From Streptosporangiaceae bacterium (lineage in GTDB: Bacteria; Actinomycetota; Actinomycetes; Streptosporangiales; Streptosporangiaceae), in contig JAICWX010000252.1 in NCBI GenBank assembly GCA_025934635.1, forward strand, positions 1 to 12,848: a DNA stretch of 12,848 bases, written 5' to 3'. The position numbers were made by a program, and so were the translations under genes. Under the pieces are notes generated by a model. It saw nothing but the letters and a program-made list of their open reading frames with translations, ran no database searches and was not told where the DNA came from. This document shows positions 1 to 7,176 of the stretch, one piece after another; position 1 is the stretch's first letter, and each line of letters opens with the position of its first letter.

Positions 1-917
1 ACCTCGCCGTGGGCGCGGAGCTGGACCAGGCAGTCGCGGGGCTCGGCGGGCGGGGGGCAGCCGGTCCAGACGGGGCGGGTGGCGGTGATCTCGGTGACGT
101 CGAGGCCTTCGGCCGGGCCGACGGTGACGGTCCTGGTCACCGGCTCGATGTCGAGGACGTAGCGGGGCTTGCCGTCACCGGCGGGGGTGCCGACGCGCAG
201 GCCCTTGCGCTGGCCGACGGTGAAGGCGTAGGCGCCGTCGTGCTCGCCCAGGACGGCGCCGGAGGGGTCGACGATCTGGCCGGGGGCGTGGCCCAGGTGC
301 CTGGCCAGGAAGCCGCGGGTGTCGCCGTCGGCGATGAAGCAGACGTCGTGGCTGTCCGGCTTGTCGGCGACGGCCAGTCCGCGCTGGGTAGCTTCGACTC
401 TGACCTGGGCCTTGGGGGTGTCGCCGAGCGGGAACAGGGAGTGGGCGAGCTGGTCGGAGGTGAGCACGGCCAGCACGTAGGACTGGTCCTTGCCGGGGTC
501 GGCGGCCCGGTGCAGGACGCCGTCCCTGATCTGGGCGTAGTGGCCGGTGCAGACGGCGTCGAAGCCGAGGGCCAGCGCCTTGTCCAGGACGGCGGCGAAC
601 TTGATCTTCTCGTTGCAGCGCAGGCACGGGTTCGGGGTGCGGCCGGCCGCGTACTCGGCGACGAAGTCCTCGACCACGTCGCGGTGGAAGCGCTCGGCCA
701 TGTCCCAGACGTAGAACGGGATGCCGATCACGTCGGCGGCCCGGCGGGCGTCGCGGGCGTCCTCCAGCGTGCAGCAGCCGCGGGCGCCGGTCCGGTAGGA
801 CGACGGGTTGGCGGACAGCGCCAGGTGGACGCCGGTCACGTCGTGCCCCGCCTCTACCGCGCGAGCGGCGGCCGTCGCGGAGTCCACCCCGCCCGACATC
901 GCCGCGAGCACCCTCAT
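1..917 (-). CDS. mnmA: tRNA-specific 2-thiouridylase MnmA (3' end cut by window edge)
   Basis: MnmA is a cytoplasmic ATP-dependent enzyme that adenylates U34 of tRNA Lys, Glu and Gln and replaces its 2-oxygen with sulfur. About 305 residues are visible of a family length near 360; the C-terminus runs off the left edge with no internal stop. Visible signatures are the N-terminal PP-loop SGGVDS (residues 8-13), the nucleophile motif [14 protein letters not shown] with Cys98, the GHYA ATP-site segment, and the second catalytic cysteine in DSHDVCFI (Cys193). The last readable residues, VQLRAHGE, fit the C-terminal beta-barrel. I chose the ATG at 917 because GGAAG lies 7 nt upstream and the protein then begins [13 protein letters not shown]; an in-frame ATG at 923 is possible. 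The sulfur donor is probably the cysteine desulfurase at 1693-2877, now separated from mnmA by a plus-strand gene. The family assignment is secure. Confidence 0.96.
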   Translation of the reverse strand, partial: MRVLAAMSGGVDSATAAARAVEAGHDVTGVHLALSANPSSYRTGARGCCTLEDARDARRAADVIGIPFYVWDMAERFHRDVVEDFVAEYAAGRTPNPCLRCNEKIKFAAVLDKALALGFDAVCTGHYAQIRDGVLHRAADPGKDQSYVLAVLTSDQLAHSLFPLGDTPKAQVRVEATQRGLAVADKPDSHDVCFIADGDTRGFLARHLGHAPGQIVDPSGAVLGEHDGAYAFTVGQRKGLRVGTPAGDGKPRYVLDIEPVTRTVTVGPAEGLDVTEITATRPVWTGCPPPAEPRDCLVQLRAHGE

Positions 918-961
918 CGTCATGCTTCCAGGCTACCCAGGGGCGGGTGCAGGATGGTTTC

Positions 962-1687
962 ATGGCCGATGCGCTGTTCGGGGAGCCGCGGCTGGCGGCG
1001 ATTTACGACGCGGTGGAGGGGGAACGGCGGGTCGACCTCGACCACTACCTGGCGATCGCGGAGGAGTTCGGGGCGCGCAGCCTGCTGGATGTCGGCTGCG
1101 GGACGGGGATCCTGGCGCGGCGGGCGGCCGGCCGTGGCATGGAGGTCACCGGGGTGGATCCCGCCGGGGCGTCGCTGGACGTGGCCCGGGGCCAGCCGGG
1201 GGCCGAGCGGGTGCGGTGGCTGCACGGCGACGCGACCGGGTTGCCGGAGCTGCAGGTGGACCTGGCCACGATGACGGCCAACGTCGCGCACGTGTTCCTG
1301 ACCGGCCAGGCCTGGGCCGCGACGCTGCGCGGCGTCTACGCGGCGCTGCGGCCCGGTGGCCGCCTGGTGTTCGAGGTCCGGGATCCGGCGCGCCGGGCGT
1401 GGGAGCGGTGGACGCGCGAGGACACGTACCAGAGCCTCGATGTGCCCGGCACCGGGCGGTTCGAGACCTGGTGGGATCTGACCGGGGTCAACGGCCCGCT
1501 GGTGAGCTACCGGCGGACCTACGTCTTCGCGGACGGGGAGACGGTGACGTCGGACTCCACCCGGCGGTTCTGGACCAGGGACGAGATCGAGAGCTCGCTC
1601 CGGGCGGCCGGTTACGCGCTGGACGAGGTACGCGACGCGCCGGACCGCCCCGGCCGCGAGTGGGTCTTCATCGCCCGCAAGCCCTGA
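962..1687 (+). CDS. class I SAM-dependent methyltransferase, substrate unknown
   Basis: This 241-residue protein has a Rossmann-fold methyltransferase core. Motif I is LLDVGCGTGI (residues 41-50), the acidic ribose-binding residue is in GVDP (about 64-67), motif III is WLHGDATGLP (87-96) and the post-III strand is LRPGGRLVFEVRDP (129-142). The C-terminal part (YRRTYVF, then RRFWTRDEIESSLRAAGY) resembles small-molecule methyltransferases of the Methyltransf_25/11 type. Nothing visible fixes the substrate. I preferred the ATG at 962 because AGGATGG starts 11 nt upstream; a GTG at 947 would add five residues. It diverges from mnmA across a 44-bp gap and converges on the desulfurase, with only 5 bp between the two stop codons. 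It interrupts an otherwise minus-strand iscS-mnmA pair, so it may be a later insertion. A tRNA-related role from this position would be speculation. Confidence 0.9.
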   Translation: MADALFGEPRLAAIYDAVEGERRVDLDHYLAIAEEFGARSLLDVGCGTGILARRAAGRGMEVTGVDPAGASLDVARGQPGAERVRWLHGDATGLPELQVDLATMTANVAHVFLTGQAWAATLRGVYAALRPGGRLVFEVRDPARRAWERWTREDTYQSLDVPGTGRFETWWDLTGVNGPLVSYRRTYVFADGETVTSDSTRRFWTRDEIESSLRAAGYALDEVRDAPDRPGREWVFIARKP

Positions 1688-1692
1688 CCTGG

Positions 1693-2877
1693 TTAGCGGG
1701 CGGCGGCGCGGCGGGCGCGGGTTACGGCGTCGCCGAGGACCAGGCCGAGGGCGTCGACGTCGTGCTTGGTGGAGGTGTGGCCGAGGGAGAAGCGCAGGGA
1801 GCCGCGGGCGCGGGACTCGCCGGCACCCATGGCCAGCAGGACGTGGCTGGGCTCGGCCACTCCGGCCGTACAGGCCGAACCGGTCGAGCAGGCGATGCCG
1901 TTCGCGTCCAGCAGCATGAGCAGCGCGTCGCCCTCGCAGCCGGGGAAGGAGAAGTGCGCGTTGCCGGGGAGCCGGTCAGGGCCGGGCGGCGGCCCGTTGA
2001 GCACCGCGTCCGGGACCGCGGCCAGCACCTGGCGTATCAGGTCGTCGCGGAGCGACGCCACCCGTTCGGTCTCATCGGTTTGCTGCCTGGCACAGGCCTC
2101 GGCCGCGACCGCGAACGCCCGGATGGCCGGGGTGTCGAGGGTGCCGGAGCGGACGTCGCGCTCCTGGCCGCCGCCGTGCAGCACCGGCACCGGGGCCGCG
2201 CCGCGGGCCAGGATCAGCGCCCCGGCGCCGACCGGGCCGCCGAGCTTGTGGCCGGTCACGGTCAGCGCGTCGGCACCGCTGGCGGTGAAGTCGACCGGCA
2301 GCTGCGCGGCGGCCTGCACCGCGTCGGTGTGGAACGGCACGCCGTACTCATGCGCCACCGCGGCCAGCTCGCGGACCGGCTGCACGGTGCCCACCTCGTT
2401 GTTGGCCCACATCACGCTGACCACGGCGGCCTGCTCGCCGGGCTGGGCGAGCGCGGCCCGCAGCGTATCGGGACCGACCCGGCCGTCGGCGCCGGGGGCC
2501 AGCCAGACGGCCTCGGCGCCCTGGGCCTCCGCCAGCCAGCGGACCGAGTCCAGGACCGCGTGGTGCTCCACCGCCGTGGTCAGGACCCGGCGCCGCGTAT
2601 CCAGCCGGCGGGCCCAGTACAGGCCCTTGACCGCGAGGTTGTCCGCCTCGGTCCCGCCGCTGGTGAAGACGACCTCGCTCGGCCGGGCGCCGAACACCTC
2701 GGCCAGCTGCTCCCGGGACTCCTCCACCACCCGGCGGGCCCGGCGTCCCGCGGCGTGCAGCGACGACGCGTTACCGAGCTGGCCGAGCTCCTCGGTCATG
2801 GCGGCGATCGCCTCGGGGCGCATCGGCGTGGTCGCCGCGTGATCCAGGTACACCGGGTTGGTGCTGTCCGAACTCAT
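1693..2877 (-). CDS. iscS: class I cysteine desulfurase (IscS/NifS type)
   Basis: This PLP enzyme converts cysteine to alanine and carries the released sulfur as a persulfide. The 394-residue length is normal for the family. The N-terminus has YLDHAATTP; the PLP site includes SGGTEADN (73-80), EHHA (104-107), NNEVG (159-163), HTDAVQ (183-188) and the Schiff-base lysine Lys211 in [12 protein letters not shown]. The active cysteine is Cys336 in [10 protein letters not shown], which marks class I (IscS/NifS) and not SufS. The start is ATG at 2877 with a weak Shine-Dalgarno. It lies 52 bp downstream of etfA on the same strand and upstream of mnmA, so thiolation of tRNA via MnmA is the likely main job. 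No scaffold gene such as iscU is in view. The symbol iscS follows actinobacterial usage; the physiological acceptor is inferred. Confidence 0.95.
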   Translation of the reverse strand: MSSDSTNPVYLDHAATTPMRPEAIAAMTEELGQLGNASSLHAAGRRARRVVEESREQLAEVFGARPSEVVFTSGGTEADNLAVKGLYWARRLDTRRRVLTTAVEHHAVLDSVRWLAEAQGAEAVWLAPGADGRVGPDTLRAALAQPGEQAAVVSVMWANNEVGTVQPVRELAAVAHEYGVPFHTDAVQAAAQLPVDFTASGADALTVTGHKLGGPVGAGALILARGAAPVPVLHGGGQERDVRSGTLDTPAIRAFAVAAEACARQQTDETERVASLRDDLIRQVLAAVPDAVLNGPPPGPDRLPGNAHFSFPGCEGDALLMLLDANGIACSTGSACTAGVAEPSHVLLAMGAGESRARGSLRFSLGHTSTKHDVDALGLVLGDAVTRARRAAAR

Positions 2878-2929
2878 AGCCCGATCAGCCTAACCGGCGG
2901 GCGGATGACGAAGAAACAGCGGTAACGGG

Positions 2930-3883
2930 CTACTTGCGCTTCCCGATCTCCTCCAGGAGCTGCGGGACCACCTTGAACAGGTCGCCGACGACGCCGAAGT
3001 CGGCCAGCTCGAAGATCGGCGCCTCCGGGTCCTTGTTGACGGCGATGATCGTCTTGGAGGTCTGCATGCCGGCCCGGTGCTGGATGGCGCCGGAGATGCC
3101 GATCGCCATGTACAGCTGGGGCGAGACGGTCTTGCCGGTCTGGCCGACCTGGAACTGGTGCGGGTACCAGCCGGCGTCGGTCACCGCCCGGGAGGCGCCG
3201 ACGGCCGCGCCGAGCGCGTCCGCGAGCTGCTCGATGACGCCGAAGCCCTCGGCCCCGCCGGTGCCGCGGCCGCCGGAGACCACGATCGAGGCCTCGCTCA
3301 GCTCCGGGCGGTCGCTGCGCTCGGCTACCACCCGGTTGGTCACCTTGGCCCCGGTGGCGTCGGCGGACAGGGATACCGCCTCGATGGCGGCGTCGCCCGC
3401 GACGGCCTCGGGGGCCACCGCGTTGGGCCGCATGGCCACGATCGGCGTGCCGCGGCGGACCCGGGAGTGCACGATGGTGCCGCCGCCGAAGACGGACTGC
3501 TCGGCCACCGGGCCGTCGTCGCCGGGCTGCAGGTCGACCGCGTCGGTCAGCACCCCGGAGTCGATCTTGACCGCGAGCCGGCCCGCGACCTCTTTCCCTT
3601 GCGCGTTGCCGGCCACCAGGACCAGCGCCGGGGACTTCTCCTTGACCAGCTGGGCCAGCAGTTCCGCAGCCGGGTTGGTCACGTAGTCGTCGAAGGCCGG
3701 GTCGGCGGCCACGTAGACCCGGGTGGCGCCGTACTCGGCCAGGCGCGCCTGGCCTTCCTCGGCGCCGGACCCGGTCCACACCACCGACGCCTCGCCGAAC
3801 CGGCGGGCCGTCGTGATCAGCTCGAGCGTGACCTTCTTGACGTCCGCGTCCACGTGCTCGGCGAGCACCAGGATCTCAGTCAT
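2930..3883 (-). CDS. etfA: electron transfer flavoprotein alpha subunit
   Basis: EtfA is the FAD-carrying large subunit of the soluble ETF heterodimer, which takes electrons from acyl-CoA and related dehydrogenases and passes them toward the quinone pool. The gene encodes 317 residues. The N-terminal domain opens with MTEILVLAEHVD, and the C-terminal FAD domain carries GGRGTGG, the GQTGKTVSPQLYMA segment and the ETF-alpha signature SGAIQHRAGM (about 264-273) followed by IIAVNKDPEAPIF and ADFGVVGDL. I chose the ATG at 3883 because a strong GGAGGGGA sits just upstream; the open frame extends further but that part overlaps the Shine-Dalgarno. It starts 19 bp after the etfB stop, so the pair is surely co-transcribed. 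No specific dehydrogenase or ETF:quinone oxidoreductase gene is adjacent, so the electron donor is not shown here. Confidence 0.97.
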   Translation of the reverse strand: MTEILVLAEHVDADVKKVTLELITTARRFGEASVVWTGSGAEEGQARLAEYGATRVYVAADPAFDDYVTNPAAELLAQLVKEKSPALVLVAGNAQGKEVAGRLAVKIDSGVLTDAVDLQPGDDGPVAEQSVFGGGTIVHSRVRRGTPIVAMRPNAVAPEAVAGDAAIEAVSLSADATGAKVTNRVVAERSDRPELSEASIVVSGGRGTGGAEGFGVIEQLADALGAAVGASRAVTDAGWYPHQFQVGQTGKTVSPQLYMAIGISGAIQHRAGMQTSKTIIAVNKDPEAPIFELADFGVVGDLFKVVPQLLEEIGKRK

Positions 3884-3902
3884 CTCGTCTTCCCCTCCGG
3901 CC

Positions 3903-4697
3903 CTAGATGAACTTCTGCGCGGCGAGGAACTCGGCAACCTTGGCGCCGCCGTCGCCTTCGTCCTTGACCACCGTGCCGGCCTGCCGGGGCGGCCGCTGGG
4001 TGTGATCGACCACCTCGGTGGCGGCGCCGCCCAGGCCGACCAGGGCCGGCTCGATGCCCGCGTCGGCCAGGGACATCGTCTGGACCGGCTTCTTCTTGGC
4101 CGCCATGATGCCCTTGAACGACGGGTAGCGCGGCTCGTTGGTCTTCTCGACCACGCTGATCACGGCGGGCAGGGTGGACTCGACCTCGAAGTAGCCGTCC
4201 TCGGAGACCCGGCGGATCTTCAGGTCGGTCCCGTTGATCTCCACCTTGCTGGCCAGCGAGACCTGCGGCACGCCGAGCCGCTCGGCCAGCATCGCGGCCA
4301 TCACGCCCATCCGGGCGTCGGTCGACTCCGAGCCGGCGATCACCAGGTCGAAGCCGATCTGGCCGAGCACCTGGGCCAGCGCGTAAGAAGTGGAGAGCCC
4401 GTCCGAGCCCGCCAGGCCGTCGTCCAGCAGGTGCACGGCCTTGTCGGCGCCCATCGACAGCGCCTTGCGGACCGACTCGGCCGCCTTCTCCGGGCCCATG
4501 GTCAAGATCGTGACCTCGGCCTCGTTCCCGGCCGCGCGCTGCGCCTCGGCGATCTGCAGGCCTTCCTCGATGGCGTACTCATCGAGCTCGTTGATGAGGC
4601 CGTCCACCGACGCGCGGTCCAGCGTGCCGTCCGCGTCCTTGAGCTTACGTTCGGCCCAGGTATCGGGCACCTGCTTGACCAGCACGACGATGTTCAT
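3903..4697 (-). CDS. etfB: electron transfer flavoprotein beta subunit
   Basis: EtfB is the small ETF subunit, which in the family binds AMP structurally and docks with partner dehydrogenases. The 264-residue protein begins MNIVVLVKQVPDTWAE, has the nucleotide-site segment AGSESTDARMG (121-131) and carries the beta-subunit signature in TNEPRYPSFKGIMAAKKKPV (186-205). The ATG at 4697 is preferred over upstream codons because AGGAGG lies at 4711-4716 (spacing 12 nt, on the long side) with a second GGTGGAG nearer the start. It is the first gene of the etfB-etfA-desulfurase run and is divergent from the UDP-sugar dehydrogenase across a 232-bp region holding two dyad sequences. Nothing in the sequence suggests a bifurcating ETF, but I cannot exclude it by eye. 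Confidence 0.97.
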   Translation of the reverse strand: MNIVVLVKQVPDTWAERKLKDADGTLDRASVDGLINELDEYAIEEGLQIAEAQRAAGNEAEVTILTMGPEKAAESVRKALSMGADKAVHLLDDGLAGSDGLSTSYALAQVLGQIGFDLVIAGSESTDARMGVMAAMLAERLGVPQVSLASKVEINGTDLKIRRVSEDGYFEVESTLPAVISVVEKTNEPRYPSFKGIMAAKKKPVQTMSLADAGIEPALVGLGGAATEVVDHTQRPPRQAGTVVKDEGDGGAKVAEFLAAQKFI

Positions 4698-4782
4698 TGA
4701 CTCCACCGACCTCCTAGGGTTCTCAAGGCTACAGCCTGCCAAACCGCGTGACGTGCTCCTGCACCGGGTCCGCGAGCGTCAT

Positions 4783-4798
4783 GTTACTCGCTGGTAAC
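4783..4798. promoter_or_regulatory. operator-like inverted repeat GTTAC-N6-GTAAC
   Basis: The sequence GTTACTCGCTGGTAAC has perfect 5-bp arms around a 6-nt spacer and lies about 85 bp upstream of the etfB start. The size and symmetry fit a TetR/GntR-type dimer site. Regulators of fatty-acid breakdown in actinobacteria commonly use such sites, and ETF serves acyl-CoA dehydrogenases, so control of etfBA is a reasonable inference. Binding is not shown by the sequence. Confidence 0.4.
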
Positions 4799-4823
4799 CT
4801 TGCTGGGCAAAACCAGGGTCACG

Positions 4824-4841
4824 GCCGTTTCACGTAACGGC
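4824..4841. promoter_or_regulatory. operator-like inverted repeat GCCGTT-N6-AACGGC
   Basis: The arms GCCGTT (4824-4829) and AACGGC (4836-4841) are perfect complements around the spacer TCACGT. The site sits between the first dyad and the candidate plus-strand minus-10 at 4871, so it is placed to affect the dehydrogenase promoter. It shares the 6-nt spacer but not the arm sequence of the dyad at 4783-4798, so the two need not bind the same protein. Confidence 0.3.
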
Positions 4842-4915
4842 AAGGTACCCGTCACCGTCACGTCGGCACCTAGTGTGCCTGGTGAACGAGAATGATAGGG
4901 AGAGCAAGCGCACGC

Positions 4916-4924
4916 GGAGGAGGG
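4916..4924 (+). promoter_or_regulatory. strong ribosome binding site that fixes a TTG start
   Basis: GGAGGAGGG lies 5 nt upstream of the TTG at 4930. It decides the start of the UDP-sugar dehydrogenase, because the only upstream in-frame alternative, GTG at 4873, has no Shine-Dalgarno and would add a charged non-conserved leader before the Rossmann strand. Confidence 0.8.
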
Positions 4925-4929
4925 TCAGC

Positions 4930-6258
4930 TTGGCTCGGGTCACCGTCATCGGTACCGGCTATCTCGGTCTCACCCACGCCGTCTGCCTGGCCGATCTCGG
5001 CCACGAGGTGCTGGCGCTCGACGTCGACGCGACCAAGATCGCCCTGGCCGCCCGGGGCGAGGTCCCGTTCTTCGAGCCCGGCCTGGAACCGCTGCTGCAG
5101 AAGAACCTGGACGCCGGGCGGCTCCGGTTCACCCTGTCGTTCGCCGAGATCGCGGCGTTCGGCGATGTCCACTTCCTGTGCGTGGGGACGCCGGAGGGCG
5201 AGGCCGGCCGGGCCGACCTCAGCGCGGTCCACGCGGCGGCCGCATCCCTGGCCCCGCACCTGGACGAGCCCTGCCTGGTGGTGGGGAAGTCGACCGTGCC
5301 GGTCGGGACCGCGCGGCAGGTGCTTTTGTCGTTGCGGGCGGCGGCGCCGGCCGGGGACGCGGTCGACCTGGCCTGGAACCCCGAGTTCCTGCGCGAGGGT
5401 TTCGCCGTGCAGGACAGCCTGGCGCCGGACCGCATCGTGCTCGGCGTGAGTTCGGCCTCGGGCGAGGCTGAGGCGCGGCTGCGCGAGGTCTACCGGGGGC
5501 CGCTCGAGGCGGGCAGCCCGCTGCTGGTCGTGGACCTGGAGACGGCCGAGCTGGTCAAGGTGGCGGCGAACGCGTTCCTGGCCACCAAGATCTCCTTCAT
5601 CAACGCCATGGCCGAGGTCTGCGAGCAGGCCGGCGGCGACGTGCTGGCGCTGGCCGAGGCGCTCGGCCACGACGCGCGGATCGGCCGCCGGTTCCTGTCG
5701 CCCGGGCTCGGGTACGGCGGCGGCTGCCTGCCCAAGGACATCCGCGGCTTCCGCGCCACCGCCGCTGACCTGGGCGTGGACTCGCTGGTGGGCTGGCTGG
5801 GCACGGTCGACGAGATCAACCTGGGCCGCCGCGAGCGGGTGGTCACGCTGGCCCGCCAGGCGGCCGGCGGCGCACTGGACGGCAGGCGGGTGGCGGTGCT
5901 CGGGGTCGCGTTCAAGCCGAACAGCGACGACGTGCGGGACTCCCCCAGCCTGGCCGTCTGCGACCGGCTGGCGGCCGAGGGGGCGATCGTGTCCGTGCAC
6001 GACCCGGTGGCGATGCCCAGCGCGGCCAGGAAACGGCCGGGCCTGCGGTACGCGCCTTCGGTCTTCGATGCGGCCGAGGGCGCTGACCTGGTGCTGCACC
6101 TGACCGAGTGGGCCGACTACCGCGCCATCGACCCGGCCGCGCTGGCCCGCGTCGTCGCCCGCCAGGTGATCATCGACGCCCGCTGCTGCCTGGACGCGGA
6201 TTCGTGGCACGCCGCGGGATGGGTGGTGCACGTGCTGGGACGGCCCGCTATTTCATGA
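4930..6258 (+). CDS. UDP-glucose/GDP-mannose dehydrogenase family protein (probable UDP-glucose 6-dehydrogenase)
   Basis: Enzymes of this family oxidise a nucleotide sugar twice with NAD+ to the uronic acid, usually UDP-glucose to UDP-glucuronate, a precursor for cell-surface polysaccharides and glycosides. The 442-residue protein has the N-terminal NAD fold GTGYLG (8-13), CVGTPEG (84-90), KSTVPVGT (120-127), WNPEFLREG (149-157), the central helix domain with LVKVAANAFLATK (208-220), the catalytic cysteine Cys266 in YGGGCLPKD, and the C-terminal UDP-binding domain starting near LGVAFKPNSDDVRDSP. The start is TTG at 4930, with GGAGGAGGG 5 nt upstream. The final codons ATT TCA TGA lie in or against the left arm of the inverted repeat at 6253-6307, so the repeat supplies the stop codon. 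There are no glycosyltransferase or polysaccharide genes beside it; GDP-mannose or UDP-ManNAc as substrate cannot be excluded. Confidence 0.92.
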   Translation: MARVTVIGTGYLGLTHAVCLADLGHEVLALDVDATKIALAARGEVPFFEPGLEPLLQKNLDAGRLRFTLSFAEIAAFGDVHFLCVGTPEGEAGRADLSAVHAAAASLAPHLDEPCLVVGKSTVPVGTARQVLLSLRAAAPAGDAVDLAWNPEFLREGFAVQDSLAPDRIVLGVSSASGEAEARLREVYRGPLEAGSPLLVVDLETAELVKVAANAFLATKISFINAMAEVCEQAGGDVLALAEALGHDARIGRRFLSPGLGYGGGCLPKDIRGFRATAADLGVDSLVGWLGTVDEINLGRRERVVTLARQAAGGALDGRRVAVLGVAFKPNSDDVRDSPSLAVCDRLAAEGAIVSVHDPVAMPSAARKRPGLRYAPSVFDAAEGADLVLHLTEWADYRAIDPAALARVVARQVIIDARCCLDADSWHAAGWVVHVLGRPAIS

Positions 6259-6307
6259 TCGCGGGCAGTTTTGGCGTCTATGCGGCCATTTCTGCCCGCG
6301 ATCATGA
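6253..6307. repeat. 55-nt palindromic element with perfect 16-bp arms, possible bidirectional terminator
   Basis: The left arm TCATGATCGCGGGCAG (6253-6268) is exactly complementary to the right arm (6292-6307). Inside it, TGGC (6272-6275) pairs with GCCA (6285-6288) after a 3x3 T/T internal loop, leaving a 9-nt apical loop. It lies between the convergent dehydrogenase and folD genes, where a two-way terminator would be useful, but no U-run follows on either strand. The interior is AT-richer than the surroundings, and the left arm contains the dehydrogenase stop codon. A dispersed palindromic (REP/MITE-like) element is an alternative. Confidence 0.75.
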
Positions 6308-6319
6308 CGCGGCGTCGCC

Positions 6320-7165
6320 TTAGGCGCGCTCGGCGGCTTCGACGACGTTGAGGAGGAGCATGGCGCGGGTCATGGGGCCGACGCCGCCGGGCATGGGGGC
6401 GAGCCAGGCGGCCACCTCGGAGACGTCCGGGGCGACGTCGCCGGTCAGGCCCGCGTCGGTGCGGGTGATGCCCACGTCGACCACGGCCGCGCCGGGCTTG
6501 ACCATGTCCGCGGTCACCAGGCCGGGACGGCCGGCCGCGACCACCACGATGTCCGCGGTCCTGGTGTGCGCGGCGAGATCTTTGGTGCCGGTGTGGCACA
6601 GGGTCACCGTGGCGTTCTCGGTGCGCCGGGTCAGCAGCAGGCCGAGCGCGCGGCCCACGGTGATGCCGCGCCCGATGACGGTGACGTCGGCCCCCGCGAT
6701 GGCCACGCCGTAGTGGCGCAGCAGTTCCGCGATGCCGCGCGGGGTGCAGGGCAGCGGGCCCGGCTCGTTCAGCACCAGCTTGCCCAGGCTGACCGGGTGC
6801 AGCCCGTCGGCGTCCTTGGCCGGGTCCATCCGGTTGAGCACGGCGTTGGCGTCCAGGCCGTCCGGCAGCGGCAGCTGGACGATGTAGCCGGTGCACGCGG
6901 GGTCCGCGTTCAGCTCGTCGACGACCGCCTCGACCTGGGCCTGGGTCGCGTCGGCGGGCAGGTCCCGGCGGATCGACGCGATCCCGACCTGCGCGCAGTC
7001 CCGGTGCTTGCCGTTCACGTAGGCGCGGCTGCCGGGATCGTCGCCGACCAGGACCGTGCCGAGGCCGGGGACGATGCCGCGCGCGGCCAGCGCGGCCACC
7101 CGTTCGGTCTGCCCGGCCCGGATCTGCGCCGCGAGGGCCTTGCCGTCGAGCAGCTGTGCGGTCAC
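6320..7165 (-). CDS. folD: bifunctional methylenetetrahydrofolate dehydrogenase / methenyltetrahydrofolate cyclohydrolase
   Basis: FolD interconverts 5,10-methylene-THF, 5,10-methenyl-THF and 10-formyl-THF with NADP+, in the cytoplasm. The 281-residue protein has the full family pattern: catalytic Lys53 in [17 protein letters not shown] with Gln97, [11 protein letters not shown] with Asp120, the NADP loop GRGITVGR (165-172) and the C-terminal PGGVGPMT (259-266). The start is GTG at 7165 with AAGGGGA upstream. It begins 11 bp after the purH stop and is the last gene of a purN-purH-folD run. The order makes sense because 10-formyl-THF made by FolD is the formyl donor for both PurN and PurH. The stop, TAA at 6320-6322, lies 12 bp from the palindromic element. 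Confidence 0.97.
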   Translation of the reverse strand: MTAQLLDGKALAAQIRAGQTERVAALAARGIVPGLGTVLVGDDPGSRAYVNGKHRDCAQVGIASIRRDLPADATQAQVEAVVDELNADPACTGYIVQLPLPDGLDANAVLNRMDPAKDADGLHPVSLGKLVLNEPGPLPCTPRGIAELLRHYGVAIAGADVTVIGRGITVGRALGLLLTRRTENATVTLCHTGTKDLAAHTRTADIVVVAAGRPGLVTADMVKPGAAVVDVGITRTDAGLTGDVAPDVSEVAAWLAPMPGGVGPMTRAMLLLNVVEAAERA

Positions 7166-7176
7166 GTCGCGTCCCC

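Larger units (their letters stand above)
4698..4929. promoter_or_regulatory. divergent promoter region between etfB and the UDP-sugar dehydrogenase
   Basis: This is the longest gene-free stretch in the window. It must hold the minus-strand promoter for etfB and the plus-strand promoter for the dehydrogenase. It contains two operator-like dyads, at 4783-4798 and 4824-4841, and is clearly more AT-rich around 4783-4850 than the flanking genes. On the plus strand, TAGTGT at 4871-4876 fits a TANNNT minus-10 box but has no convincing minus-35. On the minus strand, TAGCCT within the complement of 4722-4735 is an equally tentative minus-10. Neither start site can be fixed by eye. Confidence 0.5.

Noticed and set aside
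9..2925. Long plus-strand open frames (421 and 705 codons) across mnmA, the methyltransferase and the desulfurase
   Set aside because: They are Gly/Ala/Arg/Val-rich translations of the antisense or shifted frame of confidently identified genes, with no recognisable domain; long shadow frames are expected at this GC content.
4873..4929. Upstream GTG start at 4873 for the UDP-sugar dehydrogenase
   Set aside because: It has no Shine-Dalgarno, adds a charged non-conserved leader, overlaps a possible minus-10 box, and the TTG at 4930 has an excellent ribosome binding site.
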